A program made the position numbers and the translations under genes. From the NCBI RefSeq assembly GCF_014645495.1, contig NZ_BMLV01000005.1, positions 1 through 64,000 on the forward strand: DNA of 64,000 bases, given 5' to 3'. This DNA is from Cloacibacterium rupense (GTDB taxonomy: Bacteria; Bacteroidota; Bacteroidia; Flavobacteriales; Weeksellaceae). Position 1 is the first letter of the stretch; each line of letters begins with the position of its first letter. The notes beneath the pieces are model-generated. The model saw only the letters and a list, made by a program, of their open reading frames with translations, was not told where the DNA came from and did not search any database. Shown piece after piece: positions 34,990-44,154 of this stretch.

Positions 34990-35460
34990 TTACACTTTTA
35001 ATTGTCTATTAATACTTTGCTCCAAAGATATGAAAGTTTCTGTTCTTGTAACGCCTTTTAGTTTTTGAATTTTATTAAGGATTTGCATCAAATGGTCATT
35101 GTCAATGCAAAGAACTTTAAGGAAAACCGTCCAATTTCCTGTGGTGTAGTGAGCCTCTACGATTTCATTGATTTCATTCAAAGATTTTATTAAATCTTGA
35201 AAATGGCTAGGCTGATCCATATATACACCGATATATGACACTACTTTGTATCCTATTTTTCTAGGATTAAGGAAAGAAACAGAATTTTCTATTACACCTG
35301 CTGTTTCCAATTTTTTAATTCTTTGGTGTACTGCGGTAGTAGAAATCCCGATGTTTTTAGAGATTTGTGCCAAAGAAGTTTTGGCGTTGTCCATTAGCAT
35401 GTAGATGATTTTTTTATCTACTGCATCCAATTTGTAGCCTATTTCAGTTACGCTTTTCAT
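34990..35460 (-). CDS. Lrp/AsnC family transcriptional regulator
   Basis: A 156-residue DNA-binding regulator. The N-terminal winged helix-turn-helix spans about residues 11-62 (LDAVDKKIIYMLMDNAKTSLAQIS, then STTAVHQRIKKLETAGVI), and the C-terminal RAM ligand-binding domain about 70-150 (YIGVYMDQPSHFQDL, IVEAHYTTGNWTVFLKV). Such proteins usually sense an amino acid and form octamers. It lies 12 bp downstream of the endonuclease gene. Its regulon cannot be read from this sequence. Confidence 0.93.
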   Translation of the reverse strand: MKSVTEIGYKLDAVDKKIIYMLMDNAKTSLAQISKNIGISTTAVHQRIKKLETAGVIENSVSFLNPRKIGYKVVSYIGVYMDQPSHFQDLIKSLNEINEIVEAHYTTGNWTVFLKVLCIDNDHLMQILNKIQKLKGVTRTETFISLEQSINRQLKV

Positions 35461-35472
35461 TTTTTACTTATA

Positions 35473-36447
35473 TTAGTTATTTATATCTGTTTTTAAAACG
35501 ACATATACGGGATAGTGGTCACTATAACCTCCTAAATACCTCGTACCTGCGTATGTACGAAAAGGTCTGCCATGGAATTTTTTATCCCAATTACTGATCT
35601 TTTCAGAATTAAAAACTACTGCTTGCTGAAATTTAATTGCTGATTCTGGCTTGAAGAAATCCTCAGATAGCATAATCTGGTCGAATAACAAACCGTCTTT
35701 ATAGTGAAAAGTAGAATAGTTTTTATTTTGAAAGAGCGTTTCGAACTCGTTTCTCAAAATTTTATTCATATTCTCGTCATAAAGCAGTTTTATTATATTT
35801 TCTTCAACAGGATTTTCATTAAAATCACCGCAAACAATAACTGATTCTCTACTTTCTTGAACTATTTTTACTATTTTCTCATTAATAGAATTTAGTATAA
35901 AAGCTCTTTTAGGTTTATTAATGTCCCTTTCTCTTTTAGAGGGCAAATGTGCTACAAAGACATTAATAATCTCTTTACTGAAATAGTTTAATCTGCAATG
36001 CAAGACATCTCTCGTAGTGTCTAGATTGTCAGGATTTTCATGGTGTTTTTCGAATACAAAAGAGATGGCTTCAGCATCTAAAATGCTTATTTTTCTCTTA
36101 TCATATAGAAGTGCAGTATCTACACCTCTTTCGTCTAGTGAATCATAGTGAACAATTCCATACTGATGATTGAAGGGTTCTAACTCTACTAGGTCGTTTA
36201 AATTTTCTTGGCTATTAACTTCTGCTAGGCCTATGAGCATGGGTAAGATACCTTCTCTTTCTTCGATGAGTCTGAAAACATTCGCAATTTTGTGCAGTTT
36301 GTTTTGGTATTTTCTCTCGTCCCAATTTCTTAAGCCAGATGAAGTAGGGTCTAATTTATGAGTAGGTTTAGGGTCTGGTGAAAATAAATTTTCAACATTA
36401 TAAAAAACAATCAGCTCTTTGGCTGAATTTTTTGCCTTTTCTTGCAT
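35473..36447 (-). CDS. Endonuclease/exonuclease/phosphatase family protein
   Basis: A 324-residue cytoplasmic EEP-fold phosphodiesterase. It has the metal and catalytic motifs FYNVENLFSP near 16-25, MLIGLAEVNSQENL near 69-82 (Glu), VFVAHLPSKRERD near 166-178, VIVCGDFNENPVEENI near 200-215 (Asp-Asn), and GYSDHYPVYVVL near the C-terminus (Asp-His). No signal peptide. Substrates in this fold range from DNA to phospholipids; in flavobacteria the gene is usually left unnamed. The ATG at 36447 is preferred to a TTG one codon before. A TAAATTTG box lies 16 nt upstream. Confidence 0.88.
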   Translation of the reverse strand: MQEKAKNSAKELIVFYNVENLFSPDPKPTHKLDPTSSGLRNWDERKYQNKLHKIANVFRLIEEREGILPMLIGLAEVNSQENLNDLVELEPFNHQYGIVHYDSLDERGVDTALLYDKRKISILDAEAISFVFEKHHENPDNLDTTRDVLHCRLNYFSKEIINVFVAHLPSKRERDINKPKRAFILNSINEKIVKIVQESRESVIVCGDFNENPVEENIIKLLYDENMNKILRNEFETLFQNKNYSTFHYKDGLLFDQIMLSEDFFKPESAIKFQQAVVFNSEKISNWDKKFHGRPFRTYAGTRYLGGYSDHYPVYVVLKTDINN

Positions 36448-36463
36448 CAAAAATTAGATTTTG

Positions 36464-36471
36464 CAAATTTA
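36464..36471 (-). promoter_or_regulatory. -7 box of the endonuclease/Lrp operon
   Basis: The minus strand reads TAAATTTG, a TAnnTTTG match, 16 nt before the endonuclease ATG. Confidence 0.55.
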
Positions 36472-36491
36472 GTAAAAATAATTTATTTTTC

Positions 36492-37172
36492 TTAATAATC
36501 TTTCAGTAAATCAGGTCTTTTTAATTTTGTGATTTCTAAAGCTTTTTCATGACGCCATTCTTCTATCTTACCAAAATTCCCACTTAGAAGCACTTCCGGA
36601 ACTTTCATTCCTTTATAATTTTCAGGTTTAGTATATATCGGCGGAGATAATAAATCATCTTGAAAACTATCTGTCAATGCACTTTGCTCATCATTTAACA
36701 CGCCTGGCAAAAGTCTAATGATGGCATCTGCCAAAACACATGCTGCTAGTTCGCCTCCTGTTAAAACGAAATCACCAATAGATATTTCTCTAGTTACGTG
36801 TAAATCTCTGATTCTTTGATCAATTCCTTTATAATGACCGCACAATAAAATAAGATTTTCTTTTAAAGAATAAGTATTGGCTATTTTTTGGTTAAAAGTT
36901 TCCCCATCTGGAGTTAGATAGATAATATCATCATAATCTCTTTCAGATTTTAGTTTAGAAATGCATAAATCTAGTGGCTCACACATCATGACCATACCTG
37001 CACCACCACCATAAACGGTGTCATCTATTTGGCGATGTTTATTGAACGCAAAATCACGAACATTATGAAAATGCACCTCTGCTAAGCCTTTTTCCATTGC
37101 CCTTTTTAAAATAGAAGTCTTAAACGGACTTTCCATCAAATCTGGCACTGCACTTATGATATCTATTCTCAT
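36492..37172 (-). CDS. trmD: tRNA (guanosine(37)-N1)-methyltransferase
   Basis: A 226-residue SPOUT-class enzyme that methylates G37 of tRNAs reading CNN-type codons, preventing +1 frameshifts. Key parts: [25 protein letters not shown] near 38-62, the trefoil knot with [11 protein letters not shown] and [15 protein letters not shown] near 105-119, then [17 protein letters not shown] near 129-145. The usual genomic partners rpsP-rimM are present in this window but 12 kb away, so the classical rpsP-rimM-trmD order is broken. Its ATG overlaps the stop of the NDH-2 gene by 4 bp. Confidence 0.95.
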   Translation of the reverse strand: MRIDIISAVPDLMESPFKTSILKRAMEKGLAEVHFHNVRDFAFNKHRQIDDTVYGGGAGMVMMCEPLDLCISKLKSERDYDDIIYLTPDGETFNQKIANTYSLKENLILLCGHYKGIDQRIRDLHVTREISIGDFVLTGGELAACVLADAIIRLLPGVLNDEQSALTDSFQDDLLSPPIYTKPENYKGMKVPEVLLSGNFGKIEEWRHEKALEITKLKRPDLLKDY

Positions 37173-38434
37173 TGTTCGGTTTTATTTTTTTTGTTGGGTA
37201 AAATAATTAATCTTAAAGATGAATCTTTATTAAGGTAGCTCCACATCCAATTAAAGAAAATAGCGAGCTTATTTCTAACACTTAAAATAAGCATCAGGTG
37301 TAAAAACATCCAAAAATACCAAGCAAAAAATCCTTGGAATTTTAATTTTGGTAAATCTACTACAGCCCTATGTTTTCCTATGGTTGCCATACTACCACGG
37401 TCTATATATTCATATTCTTGCCAATCTTTTTCAGATTTTTTTAAGAAATTTTGAGCTAAATTTTTCCCTTGATTGATAGCCACATTGGCCACCTGAGGAT
37501 GTCCATTAGGATATTTAGGGGTTTCCATGTAGGCTATATCTCCTATAGCATAAATATTATCAAAACCTTTTACTTTATTATAACGATCTACAATGTATCT
37601 ATTATTTTTAAGTGCACTATCATCTAATCCATCAATAATATTTCCTGTAACACCTGCTGCCCAAATTACATTATTGCTTGGGATGTTTTTTCCACTTTTT
37701 AAAAAAACTTTATCTCCATCATAGTCTATCACTCTATCATTTGAAATAAATTTTACTCCTAAATCCTTCAAATATTTTTCAGATTTTTCTTGAGATTCTG
37801 CGCTCATTACTGCAAGAGGTTTGTCTGTAGAACTCACTAAAATGATTTCTAAATCATTAAAATTCATTCTAGGATAATCTCTTGGTAGAATTTCTCTTTT
37901 CATTTCGGCAAATGCACCTGCTAGTTCTACGCCTGTAGGTCCAGAACCTACAATTACGATATTCCAATTGCCATCATCGGTAGATTTTCTTTCTATAATT
38001 AACTTTTCGAAGGTTAGTAAGACATGATTTCTGATAGAGATTGCTTCTTGTGTATTTTTCATTCCAAAGGCCAAACTTTCCATTTTCTGATTTCCAAAAA
38101 AATTAGTTTTACAACCCGTTGCAATAACCAACTTATCATAATGAAAAGTAGCATCTTCGGTAATGATTTTATTTTCTAATGGTAAAATTTCTTTTACCTC
38201 AGTCATTCTAAACTGAATGTTTTTAGAACGCTGAAAAATCTTACGAAAAGGAAAAGAAATATTAGAAGGCTCTATCCTTCCGGAAGCCACTTGATAAAAC
38301 AAAGGCTGAAACATGTGATGATTGGCCTTATCTATCATCATCACTTTTTTCTCAATTTTACCATTGAGTTTTTTAGCAAATTGCAACCCTGCAAACCCGC
38401 CTCCTATTACAATTATTTTATCCCGAATTTCCAT
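37169..38434 (-). CDS. ndh: NAD(P)/FAD-dependent oxidoreductase (type II NADH dehydrogenase)
   Basis: A 421-residue flavoprotein that passes electrons from NADH to quinone without proton pumping. The FAD Rossmann motif [16 protein letters not shown] is at residues 9-24 and the NADH-binding [16 protein letters not shown] near 165-180. [10 protein letters not shown] near 108 and [23 protein letters not shown] near 293-315 complete the FAD site. The C-terminus (about 365-400, [17 protein letters not shown]) is amphipathic or membrane-associated, as in known NDH-2. It is first in a two-gene unit with trmD. Confidence 0.9.
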   Translation of the reverse strand: MEIRDKIIVIGGGFAGLQFAKKLNGKIEKKVMMIDKANHHMFQPLFYQVASGRIEPSNISFPFRKIFQRSKNIQFRMTEVKEILPLENKIITEDATFHYDKLVIATGCKTNFFGNQKMESLAFGMKNTQEAISIRNHVLLTFEKLIIERKSTDDGNWNIVIVGSGPTGVELAGAFAEMKREILPRDYPRMNFNDLEIILVSSTDKPLAVMSAESQEKSEKYLKDLGVKFISNDRVIDYDGDKVFLKSGKNIPSNNVIWAAGVTGNIIDGLDDSALKNNRYIVDRYNKVKGFDNIYAIGDIAYMETPKYPNGHPQVANVAINQGKNLAQNFLKKSEKDWQEYEYIDRGSMATIGKHRAVVDLPKLKFQGFFAWYFWMFLHLMLILSVRNKLAIFFNWMWSYLNKDSSLRLIILPNKKNKTEQ

Positions 38435-38444
38435 ACAACTTTGG

Positions 38445-38452
38445 CAAAAATA
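38445..38452 (-). promoter_or_regulatory. -7 box of the NDH-2/trmD operon
   Basis: The minus strand reads TATTTTTG, matching TAnnTTTG, 10 nt before the NDH-2 ATG; the 5' leader would be only a few bases. Confidence 0.5.
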
Positions 38453-38476
38453 CTGAAATTATTTTTCTAAAAAGTT

Positions 38477-38484
38477 TACTTTTG
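38477..38484 (+). promoter_or_regulatory. -7 box of the GH25 gene
   Basis: TACTTTTG matches TAnnTTTG and lies 8 nt before the ATG, so the leader would be very short. It is back to back with the NDH-2 promoter. Confidence 0.5.
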
Positions 38485-38492
38485 CAAAACTT

Positions 38493-39356
38493 ATGTCTAA
38501 AACAAATTACAAGCCTACCCAAAAACGCAAATTGCACAAAAACCGAAGAAAAAATTACCAACTTCGGAGATGGATATTGCTTGCTATCTTGGGCATTTCA
38601 TTGTTATTTACAGGATTTTATCTTAAAAACAAAATTGTATTTTACTACGCAAAATACTTCCATAAAAATACACATAAAAATTTAAAAAACAGCGAAGTAG
38701 AAGCTGCAAGAATAGAAAAAATAATCACAGAATACCATGATAAAACTTTCGGCTTTGACATTTCTCATTATCAAAAAAAAGAAGATATCAACTGGGATAG
38801 TCTTACCATTGCAAAAGATGCCATAGAGTTAGAATTTGTGGTAATGAGAGCCACTATGGGAAACAAAAAGAAAGACAAACATTTTGATAATTTCTGGAAA
38901 AAATCAAAAGAATATCAATTAATAAGAGGCGCTTACCATTTCTATAGAGCAGATGAAGACCCTGTGATACAAGCAAATAATTATCTAGAAAGTGTACAAC
39001 TAGAAAGTGGCGACCTGAGACCTGTTTTAGACATTGAAAAAGTCCCAAGGAGAAAATCTAGAGAAAAGTTTATTGAAGATCTAAAAGTTTGGCTTAAAAT
39101 AGTAGAAGAAAAATACGGCGAAAAGCCAATTATATACACTTATTATCATTATTATAAAGATCATCTAAGGGGAGAGTTTGATGAATATCCGCTCTGGTTG
39201 GCCAATTATAATGATGTGATGATTCCGTCTCCGAATGATGAATGGGAAATGTGGCAATTTACAGAAAACGGAATCGTAAAAGGAATTAACACCAAAGTAG
39301 ATCTGAATATTTACAACGGAAATCTGTGGAGTTTAAAAAAATTAACTTTAGACTAA
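38493..39356 (+). CDS. GH25 family lysozyme-like glycoside hydrolase
   Basis: A 287-residue protein with a basic N-terminus (KRKLHKNRRK), a single membrane segment (about 27-43) and an exposed GH25 domain that would cut peptidoglycan. Domain motifs: KTFGFDISHYQ near residue 86 (first catalytic-site Asp), EFVVMRATMGN near 114, IRGAYHFYRADEDP near 145-158, PVLDIEKVPR near 176 (Asp-x-Glu catalytic pair), and EYPLWLANYN and EMWQFTENG near the end. It probably acts on the cell's own wall from the inner membrane. It is followed 10 bp later by the HopJ-family gene. Confidence 0.9.
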   Translation: MSKTNYKPTQKRKLHKNRRKNYQLRRWILLAILGISLLFTGFYLKNKIVFYYAKYFHKNTHKNLKNSEVEAARIEKIITEYHDKTFGFDISHYQKKEDINWDSLTIAKDAIELEFVVMRATMGNKKKDKHFDNFWKKSKEYQLIRGAYHFYRADEDPVIQANNYLESVQLESGDLRPVLDIEKVPRRKSREKFIEDLKVWLKIVEEKYGEKPIIYTYYHYYKDHLRGEFDEYPLWLANYNDVMIPSPNDEWEMWQFTENGIVKGINTKVDLNIYNGNLWSLKKLTLD

Positions 39357-39366
39357 ATTATAAAAA

Positions 39367-39705
39367 ATGCTTTTAGAACAACTAGACCAATCTCCTGAAA
39401 CTATCGATTTCAAAGAAGTAATTGCTTACATTGATGAAAATTATGATTTTACACCTACAAAATTCATTAACGGTAATGTCACCAATGAAGCTAATCAAAA
39501 TAATGGTTCTTCTAAAATCTTTAGTTTTGCCAAAAAGCTTGATCTATCTGTGGAAAAGACCTTAGCTTTATTCGGGGAGTTTTACAGAGAAGACGTACTG
39601 AAAAATCCTGAAGGAACAGACCACCAAAACATAAGGAATTTTATGAAATACGGTTGGGAAAAGGTTTTGTTTGAAGGAAATGCTTTGAAATCAAAATATG
39701 AATAA
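39367..39705 (+). CDS. HopJ type III effector family protein
   Basis: A 112-residue soluble protein matching my recollection of the HopJ family: FKEVIAYIDENYDFTPTKFI near residues 17-36, GNVTNEANQNNGSSKIFSFA near 38-57 (conserved N-x-x-G-S-C/S-K), LALFGEFYREDVLKNPEGTDHQNIR near 70-94. Despite the name, these proteins are common in free-living bacteria without type III secretion, and the function is unknown. Co-directional with the GH25 gene. It ends one base before the convergent fructokinase stop. Confidence 0.85.
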   Translation: MLLEQLDQSPETIDFKEVIAYIDENYDFTPTKFINGNVTNEANQNNGSSKIFSFAKKLDLSVEKTLALFGEFYREDVLKNPEGTDHQNIRNFMKYGWEKVLFEGNALKSKYE

Positions 39706-40590
39706 TCACTTTTTGGTTTTTTTCAAATTCTCAATTTCTTTGGGAGTTACTGTTTCATTTGCGCCTTTTTTGGTAGCAACCATCGCACCAACTGCACATG
39801 CAAATTCTAATGATTTTTCGGGGGTTTCTTTTTCTGAAATTTTAGATAATAATGCTGCCAAAAAACTATCTCCAGAGCCTACTGTATCTTGCACTTTCAC
39901 CTCAAAACCAAGATGTTCGTAGAATTTTTCGTTGGTGTAGAAAACTGCGCCATCTTTTCCACGTGTTATGCAGAATGTTTTTACACCAGTAATTTTGGCT
40001 AATTCTAGTACATTTTTTTGTAAATCAGTTTCAGGAAATTGGAAATGATGGGCGAGAACGACCAATTCATCATCATTCATTTTTACGAGTGAAGATTTTT
40101 TTATCAAATCTAAAATAAAATCCAAATCATAATGAGGGGCACGAAGATTGACATCAAAAACCGAAAATTTTGATTTTTCAATTAATTTTAAAAGAGAATT
40201 TTTAGAAAAATCATTTCTACAAACCAACGAACCGAAAATAAAAACATCTGCATCTTCTACCAAATTCATCACTTCATCATTCACTTCTATAAAATCCCAA
40301 GCTGAGGGAAAAACGATTTTGTAGCTCGCATTTTTTTGTTCATCAAGCGTTACTGCTACAATTCCTGTCGGAATTTTCTTATCAATTTGAATGAATTTTG
40401 TTCCGATATTTTTTTCGATAATTGGTAAAAGTTCTTTTCCTAAATCATCTTCGCCGATTTTGGAAATCATTTCTGCTTCCCAACCCATAGATTTTAGACG
40501 GAAAGCTACATTCATTGGTGCGCCTCCTGCAACTTTATATTCTGGGAACACATCCCACAAAACTTCACCAAAACAAACTGCTTTTTTCAT
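39706..40590 (-). CDS. Fructokinase-like carbohydrate kinase (PfkB family)
   Basis: A 294-residue ribokinase-fold enzyme. It has FGEVLWDVFPEYKVAGGAPMNVAFRL in the first 32 residues with the substrate-binding GGAPMNVA, KIGEDDLGKEL near 40-50, and the C-terminal ATP/anion-hole motif VQDTVGSGDSFLAALL near 245-260, where the Asp is the catalytic base. Placed with a GH32 enzyme and a sugar transporter, it most likely phosphorylates fructose released from sucrose or fructan. A palindromic repeat separates it from the transporter gene, but direction and role suggest one operon. Confidence 0.9.
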   Translation of the reverse strand: MKKAVCFGEVLWDVFPEYKVAGGAPMNVAFRLKSMGWEAEMISKIGEDDLGKELLPIIEKNIGTKFIQIDKKIPTGIVAVTLDEQKNASYKIVFPSAWDFIEVNDEVMNLVEDADVFIFGSLVCRNDFSKNSLLKLIEKSKFSVFDVNLRAPHYDLDFILDLIKKSSLVKMNDDELVVLAHHFQFPETDLQKNVLELAKITGVKTFCITRGKDGAVFYTNEKFYEHLGFEVKVQDTVGSGDSFLAALLSKISEKETPEKSLEFACAVGAMVATKKGANETVTPKEIENLKKTKK

Positions 40591-40620
40591 TTTTTTCTAA
40601 ATTTTTAAAAATTTCGTTAT

Positions 40621-40706
40621 CCGTAGCCCGACTTGATCGGAAATCCTATTTTTGCGGCTGGAAAAGCTTGGGCAAAAAAAAAGATTGGGAGCGGAAGGCA
40701 TAAACA
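40621..40706 (+). repeat. Dispersed palindromic element, copy B (decayed)
   Basis: It shares GCCCGACTTGA-CGGAAATCCT at its left end and AAAAAAGATTGGGAGCGGAAGGC at its right end with copy C at 44238-44337 (stretches quoted in part). Its inner part (TTTTTGCGGCTGGAAAAGC) is closer to copy A. The right end has lost the TTGGCGCC. It lies inside the fructan operon, between transporter and kinase. Confidence 0.75.
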
Positions 40707-40766
40707 AGATGAAAACGAATGTTTTTATCGAAGTTTACGAACAAAGTTCTAGCTGCCCAAAATATT

Positions 40767-42086
40767 TTAATTTGATAATTTTTCTGCTAAATCTTCCAAA
40801 GTTTGTCCTTTCGTTTCTGGCATGAAGAACGCTACCCAAACCAATTGCAAAATCATCATCAACGTGAAAATCCCAAAAACTGCAGCCGCACCAATTTCCT
40901 TGAACAAAAACGGAACAAATGCAGGAATTAGCGCCGCTAAAACCCAATGAACAGACGAACCGAAAGATTGCCCAGAAGCTCGTAATTTATTCGGAAAAAG
41001 TTCTGAAATAAATACCCAAATTACCGCTCCTTGTCCGATGGCATGAGCCGCAATGAACAGAAAGAAGAAAATGGGAACCAACATTCCTTGCCATTTTAAA
41101 ATAAATGCCAAAGTAACCAAACCGAGCGAAATAATGTAGCCAATAGAACCGAAATACATCAAAGTTTTTCTGCCAAATTTATCAATGAGTGAAATTCCTA
41201 TAAGTGTGAAAACCAGGTTAATAACTCCAATCCCGATGCTGCTTAAAAACGAAGCTGATTTTGCTAAACCTGCCAATTCAAAAATTCTTGGTGCGTAATA
41301 CAAAAATGCGTTAATTCCTGAAAATTGATTGAAAAAAGCAATGAAAAATGCCAACATTAATGGAATTCGGTATTTTTTCATGAAAATATTTTCGCTCAAT
41401 GTTTCGTGCGATTTTTCGTTTTGTATAGCAAAAATTTCTGCTTCAATATCGTTTTCTAGATTGATTTGTTTTAGAATTTTTATGGCTTCTGTTTTATCGT
41501 TTTTGTATTCGAGCAACCAACGAGGACTTTCTGGAACTCCCATCACCAAAATAGTGTAAATTATTGCGGGAATCATCTGAATTCCCAACATCCATCGCCA
41601 AGAATTTTCTCCTAAATTTTGTAAAAAATAGTTGGAAACAAACGCCATCAAAATTCCGAAAACAATGTTGAATTGGTACATCGCTACCAATCTACCGCGT
41701 TTTTCGGCGGGTGCAATTTCCGAAACATAAGTTGGCGCAGCAATGGTAGAAACCCCAATTCCTAAACCTCCCAAAAATCTGAAAACCGCAAAAACATAAG
41801 GATTTCCTGCAAAAGCACTACCAATTGCGGAAAATAAAAATAAAATTCCAATGATTATTAGCGTTTTTTTTCTTCCAAAATTGTTGGCAGGATAAGAGCC
41901 AAAAATAGCACCAACAACCGTTCCCCAAAGTGCAGAACTCATCACTACCAATCCGTGAAAAAGGTCGGAAGAATTCCAGATGTGTTGTAATTGTTTGTCT
42001 GCTCCAGAAATTACCACGGTGTCAAAACCGAATAAAAATCCAGCTAAAGCAACGACAATTGACCAATACAATAATTTATTTTTCAT
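40767..42086 (-). CDS. Sugar porter (MFS, sugar:H+ symporter family)
   Basis: A 439-residue transporter with 12 membrane helices. The sugar-porter signatures are clear: FGFDTVVISGA near 20-30, NFGRKKTLII near 69-78, FRFLGGLGIGVSTIAAPTYVSEIAPAEKRG near 107-136 (family PETS-like ER-G), PESPRWLL near 185-192, DKFGRKTLMYFG near 301-312, and the C-terminal PETKGQTLEDL. Located between GH32 and fructokinase genes, it most likely imports fructose or sucrose-type sugars across the inner membrane. The start is only 3 bp from the GH32 stop. Confidence 0.93.
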   Translation of the reverse strand: MKNKLLYWSIVVALAGFLFGFDTVVISGADKQLQHIWNSSDLFHGLVVMSSALWGTVVGAIFGSYPANNFGRKKTLIIIGILFLFSAIGSAFAGNPYVFAVFRFLGGLGIGVSTIAAPTYVSEIAPAEKRGRLVAMYQFNIVFGILMAFVSNYFLQNLGENSWRWMLGIQMIPAIIYTILVMGVPESPRWLLEYKNDKTEAIKILKQINLENDIEAEIFAIQNEKSHETLSENIFMKKYRIPLMLAFFIAFFNQFSGINAFLYYAPRIFELAGLAKSASFLSSIGIGVINLVFTLIGISLIDKFGRKTLMYFGSIGYIISLGLVTLAFILKWQGMLVPIFFFLFIAAHAIGQGAVIWVFISELFPNKLRASGQSFGSSVHWVLAALIPAFVPFLFKEIGAAAVFGIFTLMMILQLVWVAFFMPETKGQTLEDLAEKLSN

Positions 42087-42089
42087 AGT

Positions 42090-43577
42090 TTATTTATTTT
42101 TCCAAATGGAATTTGTTTTATTGATTTTCAGATTTTTAATATTTATTTTTTGATTTGAATTGAGTTTAAAAATCGAATAATTTTCCGTAGGAAAATAAAG
42201 ATTAGTAAAAGAAAATTCGCCGTTATTTAACAAAATTTCTACTGAAGATTGGTCTAATATCAATTGAACATTTATAATTTTTTGATTTCTCAAATCCAAG
42301 GTTTGAGGTTTTTCGGCGAAAGTTTTATCAAAATCAATTAATCCAGATTTTGAACGATTCGTAGTCAATTGATTTCCTTTAATTTCAATTTCAAAAACTT
42401 CATTTTTAGCATTTGAAAATTCAATTTTAAAATTATTTTGAGGATTTTTTACATCAAATCTTATTTCAACTTGAGATAAATCTACTTTCTTTTCAAAAGG
42501 TAAATTCACGTTTTTCGCAGAGAAAAGTGGCGTTAAAATTTTATTGAAATTTTCTGCAATTTTTTGTTTTAAAATATATTGATTTCCTACTTTTTTTAGT
42601 GATAATTCTCGTGGTAAAGTCATCGCGCTTCGCCAAACTTCTGTAGGAACTTTCTGTGCATAAAACCAATTGCTCATCCACGAAATCATGAGTTTTTTTT
42701 CATTCGGAACGTTGCCAAAAGTGACACCTGCATAAAAGTCCATTCCAGAATCCATCCAAATCGATGGTTGAGAATTTTTAAAAACTTTGCCGTCAAAATC
42801 TCCCACAAAATAGCGAGTTCCAGAACCACCATTTGGTGCTTTTCTGTCGTGATTTTGTATGAGAACCCATTTTTCTTCTTTAGAATTTTCGACTTTTAAT
42901 TTGATTAAATCTGGGCATTCCCAAGTTCCTACGTCAATATCGTTTTCAGGTTTGAAAGAACTTTCTAATTTCCAATTTTTGAGATTTGGCGAAGAATAAA
43001 TTTGCAAATGATCATGAACCGCCAAAACCATCGTCCATTCATGAATCAAATCATTCCAGAAAACTTTTGGGTCACGAAAATCTTGTTCACCAGAATTATT
43101 TAGCACCGGATTTCCTTCAAATTTCGTCCATGTTTTCCCTTCGTCTAAACTGTATGCAATTCCTTGACTTTCTGTGTTTTTGTTTCCTGCTTTCCAAATT
43201 TCATCATTGTGATAAGTGAAAATGGCAACCATAGCATTTTTACCAAAACCTGCAGTATTTTCTTTATCGATTACGGCACTTCCGGAAAAAATCCAACCCA
43301 ATTTATCGGGATAAAGTGCGATTGGAAGATGTTTCCAATGAATTAAATCTGTGCTTTCTGCGTGTCCCCAATGCATTGGTCCCCAAATATTTGCATCAGG
43401 AAAATATTGATAAAATAAGTGATACTTTCCGTTAAGAAAAACTAAGCCATTGGGGTCGTTCATCCACATTTTTGGAGGGGTAAAATGAAATTGAGGACGA
43501 AATTTTTCTTGGTATAGTTGAGAAAAAATTTTACCGATGAAAAGAAATAAAATTAGGCAAATGATTTTCAGTTTCAT
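42090..43577 (-). CDS. GH32 family glycoside hydrolase (levanase/invertase)
   Basis: A 495-residue secreted enzyme that hydrolyses fructose residues from sucrose, levan or inulin. Signal peptide at residues 1-19 (LILFLFIGKIFSQ). The five-bladed propeller shows WMNDPNGLVF near 38-47 (catalytic nucleophile Asp), FSGSAVIDKENTAG near 98-111, FRDPKVFW near 166-173 (transition-state Asp), and WECPDLIKL near 218-226 (acid/base Glu). A C-terminal beta-sandwich follows (about 350-490). It is first in an operon with a sugar porter and fructokinase. No SusC/SusD pair is next to it, so this is a minimal fructan/sucrose locus. Confidence 0.94.
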   Translation of the reverse strand: MKLKIICLILFLFIGKIFSQLYQEKFRPQFHFTPPKMWMNDPNGLVFLNGKYHLFYQYFPDANIWGPMHWGHAESTDLIHWKHLPIALYPDKLGWIFSGSAVIDKENTAGFGKNAMVAIFTYHNDEIWKAGNKNTESQGIAYSLDEGKTWTKFEGNPVLNNSGEQDFRDPKVFWNDLIHEWTMVLAVHDHLQIYSSPNLKNWKLESSFKPENDIDVGTWECPDLIKLKVENSKEEKWVLIQNHDRKAPNGGSGTRYFVGDFDGKVFKNSQPSIWMDSGMDFYAGVTFGNVPNEKKLMISWMSNWFYAQKVPTEVWRSAMTLPRELSLKKVGNQYILKQKIAENFNKILTPLFSAKNVNLPFEKKVDLSQVEIRFDVKNPQNNFKIEFSNAKNEVFEIEIKGNQLTTNRSKSGLIDFDKTFAEKPQTLDLRNQKIINVQLILDQSSVEILLNNGEFSFTNLYFPTENYSIFKLNSNQKINIKNLKINKTNSIWKNK

Positions 43578-43722
43578 AAAATGGAGTTAAAGAATTAAAG
43601 GTAGCAATTTTTTAGAATTTATATTTAATAAAAAATAAATTGCTAATAAAGATGAAAAGTATCAAGATTTTTTCAGTGAAAATTGGTGTTAATACTTTTA
43701 ATAGATAGAAGTAAAAAGAAAA

Positions 43723-44055
43723 CCACAAGAAAAACTATAAGCCGGATTCTGTTTCCCGACGAGGCGGGATGCTTGTTATTTATCTACGATTTACATTACT
43801 GCAAATCTTGAGCTGTTTACCCCTCGATTTTCGCAGCGAGCAACTGCTAGTTTTAGAATTTCTTCTAAAACGCTCGATATACTTAACATTGCATCGCATA
43901 GAGTTTACCTGGTTTCACTACAGCCGAACTGTACTTGCTTTCTGTTGCACTTGTCCTCGTCTCGCGACGGAAGGCCATTAACCTTTATGCTGCTCTGTGA
44001 TGTCCGGACTTTCCTACCCCAATTTTTTGGAATCAACAAGCCGTTTTTCTTGTGG
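43723..44055 (-). ncRNA. rnpB: RNase P RNA
   Basis: The catalytic RNA that trims the 5' ends of tRNA precursors. On the minus strand the universal segments are present in order: GGAAAGTCCGGAC (44014-44002), then the cruciform core with ACAGAGCAGC, GAAACCAGGTAAAC (near 43905), and AGAATCCGGCTTAT (43750-43737) at the 3' side. The ends are set by a perfect 13-bp P1 helix: CCACAAGAAAAAC at the 5' end pairs with GTTTTTCTTGTGG at the 3' end. The product is about 333 nt, a normal size. A TATCTTTG promoter box lies 4 nt before the 5' end. Confidence 0.96.
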
Positions 44056-44059
44056 ATTG

Positions 44060-44067
44060 CAAAGATA
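44060..44067 (-). promoter_or_regulatory. -7 box of rnpB
   Basis: The minus strand reads TATCTTTG, a perfect TAnnTTTG, ending 4 nt before the first base of the P1 helix. Because the RNA's end is fixed by its structure, this spacing calibrates where transcription begins relative to the box in this organism. Confidence 0.75.
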
Positions 44068-44084
44068 AGGAAATTGTTGGAAGA

Positions 44085-44150
44085 TGGGAGTTGAAAGTTA
44101 GAAGAGTGGGTGAATGGGAGATTGGGAGAGTTTTAGAGTTATAGATGACT
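44085..44150 (-). repeat. Octamer/heptamer array, reverse orientation
   Basis: Read on the minus strand this is ataactct, aaaactct, cccaatct, cccattca, cccactct (8-bp units), then ttccaa/cccatct-like 7-bp units. It is the same array type as at 12186 and 19250, on the opposite strand, directly upstream of the rnpB promoter. Confidence 0.75.
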
Positions 44151-44154
44151 GTTT

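Noticed and set aside
43769..43981. Plus-strand open frame of 70 codons
   Set aside because: It is antisense to the RNase P RNA, whose conserved structure explains the sequence.
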